From positions 432,046 to 496,045 of the forward strand of contig JAIOPH010000027.1 in assembly GCA_021414005.1 (NCBI GenBank): a DNA stretch of 64,000 nt, read 5' to 3'. The notes under the pieces were generated by a model. It saw only the letters and a list, made by a program, of their open reading frames with translations. It was not told the DNA's origin and did not search any database. Made by a program: the position numbers and the translations under genes. Positions 28,641-37,381 of this stretch are shown here, in pieces (positions within the stretch are counted from its first letter, which is position 1; every line of letters starts with the position of its first letter). Origin of the DNA: Chthoniobacter sp. (GTDB taxonomy: Bacteria; Verrucomicrobiota; Verrucomicrobiia; Chthoniobacterales; Chthoniobacteraceae).

Positions 28641-28882
28641 GGTCGCACCGGCTGGCGGGCGGGTCGCACCGGGCTGGGCGAGCGGTCGCACGGGCTAGGC
28701 GATCGGTCGCACGGGCTGGGCGAGCGGTCGCACGGGCTGGGCGAGCGGTCGCACGGGCTGGGCGAGTGGTCGCACCGGCTGGGCGAGTGGTCGCACGGGC
28801 TGGGCGAGTGGTCGCACCGGCTGGGCGAGTGGTCGCACGGGCTAGGCGAGCGGTCGCACGGGCTGGGCGAGTGGTCGAACGG
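28641..28882. repeat. 21-bp minisatellite, about 11.5 copies
   Basis: The unit GGTCGCACGGGCTGGGCGAG (+C) repeats eleven times plus a partial copy, with starts at 28641, 28662, 28684, 28705 and then every 21 bp to 28873. Variation is ordered: GAGC/GAGT and CACGGG/CACCGG variants alternate. Because 21 is a multiple of 3, reading frames stay open on both strands (GLGERSH-type plus, SPSPCDH-type minus), but neither shows independent coding evidence. The remaining 28883-29035 holds nothing recognisable. Confidence 0.92.
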
Positions 28883-29035
28883 ATAGCTTTTATCCATCGA
28901 AAAGCGTCCCAGACGGCCCAAACCTTCCCTTTTGCCCGCCGCCCCGCCCCCGATCCCCGGCTGCCGGATGGCGGGGGCGCTGGTGGAGTGGAGCGCCAGC
29001 CTCCGGCTGTTGCCGGTGGGCGGGCGGGGCCGGGC

Positions 29036-29668
29036 TCAAGGCACGGCGGCGAGGCCGAGGTGCGCGCTGGCGAGGGCGGCGGCGGTGGTGGCGGCGGCTT
29101 CGACGCTGATGACGCGGCCGGTTTCGCGCTCGAGGCTGGTCATTTCCACGTCCGCGATGCCGCACGGCGTGATCGCGCGGTAGGGCGCGAGGTCGCCGCC
29201 GACGTTCAGGGCGAAGCCGTGCAGGCTGATCCAGCGGCGCACGCCGATGCCGATGGAGGCGAGCTTTTTCTCCCCGACCCAAACTCCGGTAAGCCCCTCG
29301 CGGCGCGTGCCGGTGACGCCAAACTGTGCGCAGAGGGCGATGAGCATTTCCTCCAGCGCGCGGAGGTAGCGGTGCAGATCCTGCCCGCGCGGTTTGAGAT
29401 CCAAAATCGGGTAGCCGATGAGCTGTCCGGGACCGTGATAGGTGGCCTGCCCGCCGCGGCCGGTGACGACGAGCGGATGCGGGAGCGCGGCGACGTCGCG
29501 CAGACTGGAGCGATCCGGCGTGCGCCCGATGGTGAAGACGGGTTCGTGTTCCAGGAGCAGCAGCGTGTCCGGCGTGCCGGGGTCAGCGATTTTGCGGGCG
29601 ACGAGACTTTCCTGCAAAGCCAGCGCCTCGGCGTAAGGCAGCCGGCCAAGCCAGCGGGTATCAAGCAT
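29036..29668 (-). CDS. lipB: Octanoyl-[ACP]:protein N-octanoyltransferase
   Basis: 210 residues. The LipB signature GRGGQATYHGPGQLIGYP (70-87), KKLASIGIGVRRWISLHGF with catalytic Lys135, and the acyl-accepting cysteine in ITPCGI (C169) are all present. It transfers octanoate from acyl carrier protein to lipoyl domains, the first step of protein lipoylation. lipA is not in the window. Start MLDTRWLGR at 29668 fits the family. Confidence 0.95.
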   Translation of the reverse strand: MLDTRWLGRLPYAEALALQESLVARKIADPGTPDTLLLLEHEPVFTIGRTPDRSSLRDVAALPHPLVVTGRGGQATYHGPGQLIGYPILDLKPRGQDLHRYLRALEEMLIALCAQFGVTGTRREGLTGVWVGEKKLASIGIGVRRWISLHGFALNVGGDLAPYRAITPCGIADVEMTSLERETGRVISVEAAATTAAALASAHLGLAAVP

Positions 29669-29698
29669 CGCGGATGAGGGCGCGGGCGCGCCGCCTGG

Positions 29699-29917
29699 TT
29701 ACATGTTGTCGTCGCCGCCCCAGAGGTGCTCTTTCGTCCAGCGTTCCTCGTAGAGCTTGCACAGACCGATCGCCGGGGCCACGCCGCCGTAGTACGACGC
29801 TGTGGTCGTGTACTGCTTGTCCTCGTCATAGGTCCCAACCGCCACAATCACATGATCGAAATGCTCGGTGAGAATTTCGAATGCTTTGTCGATCATCATT
29901 TGCTGGGATTCGGTCAT
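29699..29917 (-). CDS. Small cytoplasmic protein, unknown
   Basis: 72 residues. No signal or membrane segment. Predicted alpha helix at the start (ESQQMMIDKAFEILTEHF), a beta-like middle (HVIVAVGTYDEDKQ), and an acidic end HLWGGDDNM. Not recognised. It lies 31 bp from lipB on the same strand. A purine-rich (plus strand) 6-8-bp-periodic array lies directly before its start. Confidence 0.6.
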   Translation of the reverse strand: MTESQQMMIDKAFEILTEHFDHVIVAVGTYDEDKQYTTTASYYGGVAPAIGLCKLYEERWTKEHLWGGDDNM

Positions 29918-29919
29918 GG

Positions 29920-29963
29920 CGGGAAAGTGAAAGTGGAAAGGGAAAAGCGAAAGGGGAAAAGTG
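29920..29963 (-). repeat. Heptad-like leader before small gene
   Basis: Plus-strand AAAG words recur at intervals of 6, 7, 7, 6 and 8 bp right up to the start codon at 29917. On the sense strand this is a C/T-rich leader. Confidence 0.5.
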
Positions 29964-29979
29964 CGGTGGAGGTGGCGGT

Positions 29980-30255
<276 letters not shown>

Positions 30256-30263
30256 CGGAGTGG

Positions 30264-30290
30264 CAGAGAGTTGAAGGTTGAGAGTTCGGA
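30264..30290 (-). repeat. Heptad leader before coiled-coil gene
   Basis: GAGAGTT (30266-30272), GAAGGTT (30273-30279) and GAGAGTT (30280-30286) follow each other without gaps, immediately upstream of the start at 30255. Confidence 0.65.
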
Positions 30291-30314
30291 ACCGCGCCAT
30301 AACGTGCGCGGCTC

Positions 30315-31151
30315 ATGCCCGATTCATCGCCTCTCACCCCGCCGCGCACAACTCCCAACTGCCCGATCCGGCTGCTGAGCACGGACTTCGACGGCACGGT
30401 GGTGAACCACGACACGCCGCCGCCGGTGGTGCCGGAGTTCTTTGCCGCGCTGGCGGAAATGCGCGCGCGTGGCGTGCTCTGGGCGGTCAATACCGGACGC
30501 GTGCTGTGGCACATCGAGGAGGGACTGCAGGAGTTGAAATTCCCCATCGAGCCGGATTACGTGCTCACCTCCGAGCGCGAGGTTTTTCACCGCGGACCGG
30601 ATGGCCGCTGGCAGGATTTCGGTGACTGGAACGTGCGCTGCGCCGCCGCGCACGACGCGCTTTTTAGCAAAGCCGACACGCTCCTCGCGGACATCGAAGC
30701 CTACCTCGCCACGCACACCCGGGCGCACCCGATCTACGAGGGCGCGCGCCTCATCGGCCTCGCCGCCGAGAGCGACGACGAGATGGATCGCATCTGCGAG
30801 TTTCTCGAAAAGGAAACTGCTCGGGTGCCCGCCTTCCAATTCATGCGCAACACCATCTACGTGCGCTTTTGCCACGAGGACTACAGCAAAGGCACGGCGC
30901 TCGCCGAACTCGCTCGGCTCACCGGCATCCAACACGGCGAGATCTTCGCGGCCGGCGATCACTACAACGACCTCCCCATGCTCGACGGCCGCCACGCCCA
31001 ATGGGTGACCTGCCCCGGCAATGCCGTAGACGCCGTAAAACGCGCCGTGACTGCCGCCGGCGGCTACGTGGCCGCTGGCGAATGCAGCGCCGGGCTGGTG
31101 GAAGCGCTCCGGCACTTCGGCGCGGTGACGCCGGCGGCGTTGGCGCACTGA
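30315..31151 (+). CDS. HAD-superfamily (Cof/SPP-like) phosphatase
   Basis: 278 residues. HAD motif I STDFDGTVV (nucleophile D24, acid/base D26), motif II in WAVNTGR, and motif IV GDHYNDLPML near residue 214 are intact, with a C2-type cap in between. These enzymes dephosphorylate small sugar phosphates or related metabolites in the cytoplasm. Substrate not predictable. It is divergent from the coiled-coil gene. Confidence 0.87.
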   Translation: MPDSSPLTPPRTTPNCPIRLLSTDFDGTVVNHDTPPPVVPEFFAALAEMRARGVLWAVNTGRVLWHIEEGLQELKFPIEPDYVLTSEREVFHRGPDGRWQDFGDWNVRCAAAHDALFSKADTLLADIEAYLATHTRAHPIYEGARLIGLAAESDDEMDRICEFLEKETARVPAFQFMRNTIYVRFCHEDYSKGTALAELARLTGIQHGEIFAAGDHYNDLPMLDGRHAQWVTCPGNAVDAVKRAVTAAGGYVAAGECSAGLVEALRHFGAVTPAALAH

Positions 31152-31164
31152 GTGGTCCGCGCAG

Positions 31165-32478
31165 TCACTTCTCGAAACCGGCGAGCGGCTCCATCGTCCC
31201 GGTGTCGAGCACGCGGACGCGTTCCTCGTCGGTCGCGCCTTGGACGACGATCATCCGCCGCCCGTCCGGCGAAAGCGCGACGCGAGCAACAAAGTCCAGC
31301 ACGCGAAAGGATTTCTCGATTTCCATTTTCGGCAGCGAAACCCGCATGACGTACTGATCGTAGTGTCCCTGAACCAGGAACGCCGAGTTGTCGAAAACGA
31401 TGAAGCAGGTCGCCGAATCCGGCGCAAAGAGCACGCGGGTGACGGTGGCTCCCGCATTTAACCCGCCCAGATGCTTGCCCGTCCGCCCATCTTGGAGGGA
31501 GATAAACCGGTCCGGCCCCCACGAGATCAGGCTCCGCCCATCGGGTGAAACGGCGACGCTCGGGCTGTCAATTTCATCGTGTCGCCGCACGCTGAAAACA
31601 GTTTCGCCGGACGGGATTTTGGTGACCACGACCCCGCCCCGCCCCGGTTGCCGGAGGAGACGGTCGGGTTCGACGAGAAATTCGGCAGCGATGCCGTTGG
31701 TCCCACTCACCGGCGCACCCACCGCTTTGCCGGTTTCCGCATTCCACATCTGGAAAAAACCCTTGGGACCGTTCTCACCCGGTCCATCAAACGTCGCCAG
31801 CCACTTTCCATCCGCACTGAAATCAAAACCGAAGCTGTAACCCTCGCGATGCGGATGCTGCACCGGTTTGCCGATCTGCTTCCATGTCCGGGCATCGTGG
31901 CGAAACACCCGGCCGTTCGAGTCCATCAGGCCACACTTCGCTCCGTCCGCCGAGAATTTCACCCTCGACTGGACTTCCGTGTCGTCAGGATTGGTTCCTG
32001 CCAGAGGAATCGGTTCAACCCGCGGCTTCCCCGTTTCTGTTTCAAAGACATGCGCTCGATACTCGTCGCCCACGACCACCAACGTGGCCTGGTCGGGCGA
32101 AAATCTAGCGTCCAGCTCCATGCCGCCCGCGTGTTTGAAATCGAGCAGCGGAGACAAGGCTTCCCCATTGGCGAGACTCACGATTTGGGCTCCCGTCGGA
32201 CGAAACGTGACGAGCGCCGCCTTATGATCAGGGCGCAACACGAGCGCGCTGGTTTCTTTCTCCCTGCCCAAACTGGCGCACACCGCCGCGCCACTCACCG
32301 TGTCCCAAAGACTGGCTGCGCCGCTGCGGAGTTGCACGACCACCCGTGATCCATCGTCATTGAATTCCGCCTGCCAAACACCGCGCAGCGCCGGGAGCGT
32401 CTCCCCCCAGCCGGTGGCTGCGAGGGCGATGAGCATTCCGAAGGAGGCGACAAATTGTGAGTGACGAGACGTTTTCAT
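31165..32478 (-). CDS. Exported WD40-like beta-propeller protein
   Basis: 437 residues. A signal peptide (FGMLIALAATGWG) is followed by repeated WD40-like blades: FNDDGSRVVVQLRSGAASLWD, FSPDQATLVVVGD, FSADGKWLATFDG ... FQMWNAETG, VSPDGRSLISWGPD, LSPDGRRMIVVQG. No catalytic domain is attached. A propeller that binds a protein or glycan partner is likely. Start 32478 opens the signal peptide. It lies 31 bp from the upstream phosphatase-cytochrome gene and may be cotranscribed. Confidence 0.75.
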   Translation of the reverse strand: MKTSRHSQFVASFGMLIALAATGWGETLPALRGVWQAEFNDDGSRVVVQLRSGAASLWDTVSGAAVCASLGREKETSALVLRPDHKAALVTFRPTGAQIVSLANGEALSPLLDFKHAGGMELDARFSPDQATLVVVGDEYRAHVFETETGKPRVEPIPLAGTNPDDTEVQSRVKFSADGAKCGLMDSNGRVFRHDARTWKQIGKPVQHPHREGYSFGFDFSADGKWLATFDGPGENGPKGFFQMWNAETGKAVGAPVSGTNGIAAEFLVEPDRLLRQPGRGGVVVTKIPSGETVFSVRRHDEIDSPSVAVSPDGRSLISWGPDRFISLQDGRTGKHLGGLNAGATVTRVLFAPDSATCFIVFDNSAFLVQGHYDQYVMRVSLPKMEIEKSFRVLDFVARVALSPDGRRMIVVQGATDEERVRVLDTGTMEPLAGFEK

Positions 32479-32509
32479 TTCCGTGGTTGAGAGGAGCGGC
32501 GGGAGTTTG

Positions 32510-33412
32510 TCACGGCTCGACCGGTTTCTTTTCATTGCGGTAGCTCTTGTGACAGGCGGCACAGCTTTGGCCGGCCTGCTGGAAGGCGGCATCGAGTGTG
32601 GCAGAATCGGAAGGCGTGGCGCGCAGCCCGACGCGCAGCATATCGGCGGCCTTCTCCGCCTCCACGAGGCGGGCGCGGTAATCGGCGGGACGGTGGGCGG
32701 TATCGTCGGTGCGGGCGAGTTCGCGGAGCTGCTCCCAGAGCAGAGTCGCGGCATTGGCGGGCGTGGCTTTCCAACCGGATTTCTGCGCCGCTTTGAGCAG
32801 ATCGAAACATTCGTCGAGCGCCACCATCGCATCCACGAGCGCGGGCGTTTTCGCCACCTCCGGCAGCTCGCCCACGCGGGCGAGCGCGGCGGCCGAGGGC
32901 GGTTGAAACTCGCGCACCGAGCGATACAGCCCGGCATATTCGTCGGCGGTCCCGGCCTGCCGCAGCCACGCCTCCGCGCGGGCCGGCGACCAACCGGAGG
33001 TCGCCGCGCACATCACTGCCACCGCTGCGGGGCCGCGATGCTTTCCATGATGGCAGTGGACAAAAATCTGTCCGTCCGGTAGCGCCGCCGCGCGCGCGAA
33101 TTCTGCGATGCGTTCCGCTGGCACGCCATCATAGCCGATGGGCAGATGCACGTAGCGCAACCCGTGCTTTCGCGCCGCCGCCACGTCCGGCTTCGTGCCG
33201 TCCACGCTAACGATGGTTTTCACCCCCAGCCGCGCCAGCTCCGCGAAAGCCGCATCGCCCACCGGCTGCCCGCCGGAGAGCAGCCGGTCGGTCACGCGAT
33301 AGGCGTGTTCGAGCGCGGGCGCGGTGAGCGGCGTGGCCGGTGCCTCGGCGGCCCGTCCCGAAATGGCGGCGCTCACCAGCACGATGGCGACGAGTCGTTT
33401 CAGGTGGATCAT
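32510..33412 (-). CDS. Tyrosine/dual-specificity phosphatase fused to cytochrome c'-like domain
   Basis: 300 residues. Signal-like N-terminus (1-22). A phosphatase domain (about 35-165) has the P-loop HCHHGKHRGP with nucleophile C120 and R126 (CX5R) and an upstream DG-KPD segment. A helical C-terminal domain (about 185-295) ends with the heme c motif CAACHKSYR (C284-H288), the layout of cytochrome c' class II. Export is suggested by the signal and by heme c attachment. A phosphatase joined to a cytochrome is unusual; redox- or gas-controlled phosphatase activity is only a hypothesis. Start 33412 opens the hydrophobic segment. Confidence 0.8.
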   Translation of the reverse strand: MIHLKRLVAIVLVSAAISGRAAEAPATPLTAPALEHAYRVTDRLLSGGQPVGDAAFAELARLGVKTIVSVDGTKPDVAAARKHGLRYVHLPIGYDGVPAERIAEFARAAALPDGQIFVHCHHGKHRGPAAVAVMCAATSGWSPARAEAWLRQAGTADEYAGLYRSVREFQPPSAAALARVGELPEVAKTPALVDAMVALDECFDLLKAAQKSGWKATPANAATLLWEQLRELARTDDTAHRPADYRARLVEAEKAADMLRVGLRATPSDSATLDAAFQQAGQSCAACHKSYRNEKKPVEP

Positions 33413-33528
33413 GGGGCGCTCATTGGACGCCGTCGCCGGTGGCAAGGAAAGCGCGGGTTTCCACGCGGTGGCGGTCGTGAGGGTGAGTATGCGGGGATTG
33501 ATGGCATGAGGTTCCGCAGTGAGTGCGG

Positions 33529-35919
33529 TTACGGAAGTTCCGGGCGGTGGCGCACGGGCCAGCGGGTCCAGTTGGCGGCGGGGTCGGTGCGCAGGGCGGG
33601 GGGAAGTTGGTCGCGGGCTTCGCGGATGAGGCCGGCGGTCTGGGGGAGGCTGGCGGCGGTGGCGATTTCGAGGGTGTGAAAATGCTGGCCGGCGAGGTGC
33701 GCGGCGCGCAGCGGCTCGGGGAGTGCGGACGTGGTGGCGGTGTGGATGTCGCGGAGGTAGGTGGCGCACGGGATGTGGATGAACCACGGGGCGCGCTGGC
33801 CGATGACGTTGCGCGCGGCGTCCCATTCCAGCCACGAATTGGCGAGCGTATTCACGGGGCCGGCGGCGGGCGCGGGGAGCGGGCCGACGACGCACATGGC
33901 CACGCCTTCCGCATGGCGGAGGAGCGGGTCGGTGCAGGCTCCGTGAGCGCGGACGCGCGCGCAGGCGGCGTCCACTTTTGCCCAATCGACGCTCGCGAGA
34001 CTGCGCCCGCCGACGAGGCCGATGATGGGCATGGCGGTGTAGAAATCGCCGCGGATGATCCAAGCTTCGGGAAAGACTTCGCGGAAGGTGCGGGCGATGC
34101 AGTCCACCTGTTCGCGGGTGAGCTGGTAAAGCGGGAGCCATTGGCAGAAGAGGCCGCCGGGCCGGAGCGCGGCGCGCACTCCGAGGAAATGCTCGCGCGC
34201 GAAGAGCCGGCCCTCGCCAGTGCGCCACGGGAGAAAGAGGTCGCCCTCGATGACATCGAACGCGGCGGGGCGCTGTGCGATAACGATGCGGGCATCGCCG
34301 AGCGTGAGGGTGACGCGCGGGTCGCGAGTAACGCCGCGGTTGAACGGGGCGAAATGCGTTTGCGCGTAGCCGATGACGATGGGCGAAAGCTCAATGCCCT
34401 CGGCGTGTTCAAGTGCGGGGTCGAGGGGCGCGCCGGCGAGCGAACTGCCGGTGGCGACGCCGAGCGTGGCGACGCGGCGGGCGTCGCCGTGGAGGAGCAT
34501 GGGCAGGAGGGTTTGGCGCTCCTGGTTCGACTGCGCGCGCGATCCGCCGAGCGTGTAGTTGTTGTTGAAAAGGATGCGCCAGTCGTCGGGTTCGCCGCGG
34601 ACCACGCCGACCGCGCCTTCGCGTCCGACTTTCACCTCGATGAGCGTTTCGCCTTTGGCCAACCCGGCGTAAGGCAGCCGGGCGTCGAGTTTCCAGCTCC
34701 AGAAAATGAGCGCGGCGGCGGCGGGCGCGAGCACCCAGCGGAGGCGCGAACGGGTGGCGAGCAGCGCGGCCACGTAGCCGCCCGCGATGAGGGCCATGCT
34801 CCACCACAGCCCGAAGCCCGGCGCGAGCCGGCGCTCCGCGAGTTCGGCACCGCACCAGCCCCCGAGCCCATTGATGGCAAGGAGCACGCCCGCATCCACG
34901 CGGGTCGCGGCCGCGCGGCGGAGGAGCAGCGGAAAGACGAGCGCCGCGGGAAGCAGGATGAGCGTGCAGGCCGGCAGCCCGAGCCGCACGGCGTCCCACG
35001 CGTAGCCGGCGAAAGGCTGCTGAAACGGGATGTAGAAAAGCCCGCCGCGCTGGACGACGAGCACCAGCGGCTGCGCGGCACACGCGACGGCGGCGAGGGC
35101 GAGAATCACGGCGAGAGCGTGGTTTCCCAACCGCGCTGCGAGCGGCACGAGGAACGCGCCGCTGCCGAGCGCGGTGAGGACGAGCGCGAGGACGAGGCCG
35201 CCGGAAAAGTGCGAGCTGACGAGGAATTGCGCGAACTGATGATGCATGACTACCTCGGTGGAGAGGACGAGAAAGCCGGACGCGAAGGCGAGCGCGGCCG
35301 TGGAGGCGTCGGGGCGCTGGCGGGTGGCGAGCGTGTCGGGCACAGCTTCCGACGGGAGGCGAAAGGCGACGGCGGCGACGACCAGATTGAGCGCGAGCGC
35401 GACGAGGCTGGCACCCGCGAGGCCGAGCGCGGGCAGCGCCCACCCGAGCACCAGCGCGAGGCCGGCGAGTCCGCCGAGGGTGTTCATGGCGTAGAGCGTG
35501 ACGCTGCGCTGCGGACCCGCGGCGCGGATCATCCACGGGACGACCACACCCATCGCGAAGGCTGGCGGCGCGACGAGGAGCAGCGGCAGAAGCCACGGCA
35601 GCACGGGAGCCAGCGTGGGCGCGGATTGCAGCGGGAGCGCCCATCCGCCGCCGAAGACCATCGCCAGCGCCAGCCCGGCGACGACGACCTCGGCGAGCGC
35701 GACGCTGCGCCAGGGCCGCGGAGTTTTCCGCCGCGCGGCGAACCACGCCCCGGCGGCGAGCCCGAGAAAAAACGCGGCGACCACGCGGGTGAAGGTGCCG
35801 GCATTCGCGCCGAGAATGTCCACCATCCGCCGCACCCACAGGAGCTGGTGCGCGAGGCCCGCCGCGCCGCTCAGTGCGGCGAGGAGGCAGGGTATCTTTG
35901 AGCGGAAAATTACGGTCAT
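33529..35919 (-). CDS. Membrane protein with spermidine-synthase-like domain
   Basis: 796 residues. The first about 450 residues contain some 12-14 hydrophobic segments (LLAALSGAAGLAHQLLWVRRM is the first), the layout of fused membrane/SpeE proteins. The C-terminal part resembles a polyamine aminopropyltransferase: FNNNYTLGGSRAQSNQERQ, the SAM-binding LGVATGSSLAGA, GIELSP, and GDAR. Members without an associated SpeD may act as methyl- or aminopropyl-transferases on unknown substrates. Start 35919 is the ATG before the first segment; a heptad array follows directly upstream. Long antisense frames here are shadows. Confidence 0.78.
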   Translation of the reverse strand: MTVIFRSKIPCLLAALSGAAGLAHQLLWVRRMVDILGANAGTFTRVVAAFFLGLAAGAWFAARRKTPRPWRSVALAEVVVAGLALAMVFGGGWALPLQSAPTLAPVLPWLLPLLLVAPPAFAMGVVVPWMIRAAGPQRSVTLYAMNTLGGLAGLALVLGWALPALGLAGASLVALALNLVVAAVAFRLPSEAVPDTLATRQRPDASTAALAFASGFLVLSTEVVMHHQFAQFLVSSHFSGGLVLALVLTALGSGAFLVPLAARLGNHALAVILALAAVACAAQPLVLVVQRGGLFYIPFQQPFAGYAWDAVRLGLPACTLILLPAALVFPLLLRRAAATRVDAGVLLAINGLGGWCGAELAERRLAPGFGLWWSMALIAGGYVAALLATRSRLRWVLAPAAAALIFWSWKLDARLPYAGLAKGETLIEVKVGREGAVGVVRGEPDDWRILFNNNYTLGGSRAQSNQERQTLLPMLLHGDARRVATLGVATGSSLAGAPLDPALEHAEGIELSPIVIGYAQTHFAPFNRGVTRDPRVTLTLGDARIVIAQRPAAFDVIEGDLFLPWRTGEGRLFAREHFLGVRAALRPGGLFCQWLPLYQLTREQVDCIARTFREVFPEAWIIRGDFYTAMPIIGLVGGRSLASVDWAKVDAACARVRAHGACTDPLLRHAEGVAMCVVGPLPAPAAGPVNTLANSWLEWDAARNVIGQRAPWFIHIPCATYLRDIHTATTSALPEPLRAAHLAGQHFHTLEIATAASLPQTAGLIREARDQLPPALRTDPAANWTRWPVRHRPELP

Positions 35920-35948
35920 GCGTGATGGGTGATCGGTGATGAGTGAAT
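35920..35948 (-). repeat. Heptad leader before membrane gene
   Basis: GCGTGAT, GGGTGAT, CGGTGAT and GAGTGAA are contiguous 7-mers from 35920 to 35947, directly before the start codon at 35919. Confidence 0.7.
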
Positions 35949-35982
35949 GGTGGTCCGCTCGTTCCGGATCACCTTTCACCGG

Positions 35983-37317
35983 TCACGAGCGGAGAAGGAG
36001 GCTCATCCCCCGGCGGCGCGAGAGGAGGCCGAGAACGCCGGTGAGGAGCAGCCCGAGTGAGCCGGGCTCGGGAACCACGGCGCTACCACCGAATCCCTGC
36101 GTTTTGCAACCACCCGCGAAGGAGGCCGCGCCGCTGGTGAAGGTTGCGGTCGCTCCGGCTCCGATGGTCAGCGAGGAGAGTGTTTGGCTCACGGTGCCAA
36201 ATTTCAGCGCGGTGCCGGCGCCGGTCACGCTGACGGAGGAGGCACCGGTGCCGAGCGCGCCGTCCACGTTGGTCGTGCCGGCGCTGGCAAGGAGCGCGGC
36301 GTAGTTTTGGGTGCCGTCGAGATTGAGGATGCCCGCGCCGGTTTTACCGAGGCTGCTGGCACCGCCGGTGACGCCGCCGGTGAGCGTCAGTGTGGTGCCC
36401 GATGCGGTGCTGACGGTGGCGTTTTGGGCGAGGACGAGCGGCGCGGCGATCGTGTGGCTGCCGAGGGTCACGCCGAGGGTCGGAGTGGCGGTGCCGTCGG
36501 CGAGCGTGATCGTGTTGGGGCCGCTCACGGTGTAGCTGTTGGTGTTGTTGAAAGTGATGCTGCCGACGGTCAGCGCGCTGCCGTTCACGCTGATGGTCGC
36601 GGGCGCGGTCGCGGCGGGGCCAAAAGTCGCGCGGGAGCCGTTGCCGAACGGGACCCCGGCACTCCAGTTTGTGCCCAGCGACGTTGACCAGGAACCGCTG
36701 CCGTTGAGCGTCCAGATCGAGACGATCGCGACGGCTTGGAAATTGAACGAGTAGGTCGGGCTCGGCGTATGGATGGCGTTTGCGTCGAAAATACGGAAGC
36801 CGACGACGTAGTTGCCTGGGACATCCGCGGTCCAGCCGCGGTTGTGCCTGTGGCCGTAGGGATCACCGTCGTAGTAGGGCGGAAGGAGAGGCTCGGTGAG
36901 GATGAAGGTGTTGTTGCTGCCGGTGGGTTGGCCGGTCTCGAAGGAGACACTCGGCGTGGAGCTGAAGATCGCACGGTTTTCATCCCAGAAACCGAAATGC
37001 GCGCCCGACGGGCCGGTGACGCTGACGATTTCCATGTGCAACTCGGAACCGTTCGCGGCGTGGAACGGGCCGTCATCTTCGGCCTGGCCGTCGGAGAGCG
37101 CGATGAAGGTGATGCCGTCGAAGGAGTAATAGCCGCCGTAGGGCTGGCCGACGGGTTTCATGAGAAGCGCGTAGGTGGTTCCGGCGGTGTAGCCGGAGGA
37201 AAACTGGAGCGGGGTGCCGGGAGTCTGGCTCGCGGCACCGGCACCGATGTGCGTGTGCTGGCCGTGGGCGGCATGGAGAAGGACGGCGAGGCAGAGAAGG
37301 GAGAGGAGATTTTTCAT
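35983..37317 (-). CDS. PEP-CTERM exported protein with beta-strand repeats
   Basis: 444 residues. Signal peptide ends near HAAHG. The N-terminal domain (about 20-205) has His/Tyr-rich motifs and a GPSGAHFGFWDE and YGHRHNRGWTADVPG pair shared with the next gene's product. Then an autotransporter-like Ser/Thr/Gly beta-repeat region (about 215-410). The C-terminus VPEPGSLGLLLTGVLGLL-RRR is a PEP-CTERM sorting signal, processed by an exosortase not seen here. Start 37317 opens the signal peptide. Confidence 0.85.
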   Translation of the reverse strand: MKNLLSLLCLAVLLHAAHGQHTHIGAGAASQTPGTPLQFSSGYTAGTTYALLMKPVGQPYGGYYSFDGITFIALSDGQAEDDGPFHAANGSELHMEIVSVTGPSGAHFGFWDENRAIFSSTPSVSFETGQPTGSNNTFILTEPLLPPYYDGDPYGHRHNRGWTADVPGNYVVGFRIFDANAIHTPSPTYSFNFQAVAIVSIWTLNGSGSWSTSLGTNWSAGVPFGNGSRATFGPAATAPATISVNGSALTVGSITFNNTNSYTVSGPNTITLADGTATPTLGVTLGSHTIAAPLVLAQNATVSTASGTTLTLTGGVTGGASSLGKTGAGILNLDGTQNYAALLASAGTTNVDGALGTGASSVSVTGAGTALKFGTVSQTLSSLTIGAGATATFTSGAASFAGGCKTQGFGGSAVVPEPGSLGLLLTGVLGLLSRRRGMSLLLRS

Positions 37318-37381
37318 GGGCGAAGGAAAGGAGGAAAGCCCCGTGCCGCAGCACAGCCGCGGCACGGGGCAGGGTTGGTTT

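Noticed and set aside
28641..28882. CRISPR array
   Set aside because: Units are contiguous 21-mers without unique spacers, and no cas gene is nearby.
28494..28921. Coding genes made of the 21-bp repeats (both strands)
   Set aside because: Frame openness follows from repeat length divisible by three; no start signal, conserved flank or other coding evidence.
33523..35901. Plus-strand 792-codon frame opposite the membrane SpeE-like gene
   Set aside because: Low-complexity, charged composition with no recognised family; it is a shadow of the minus-strand gene.
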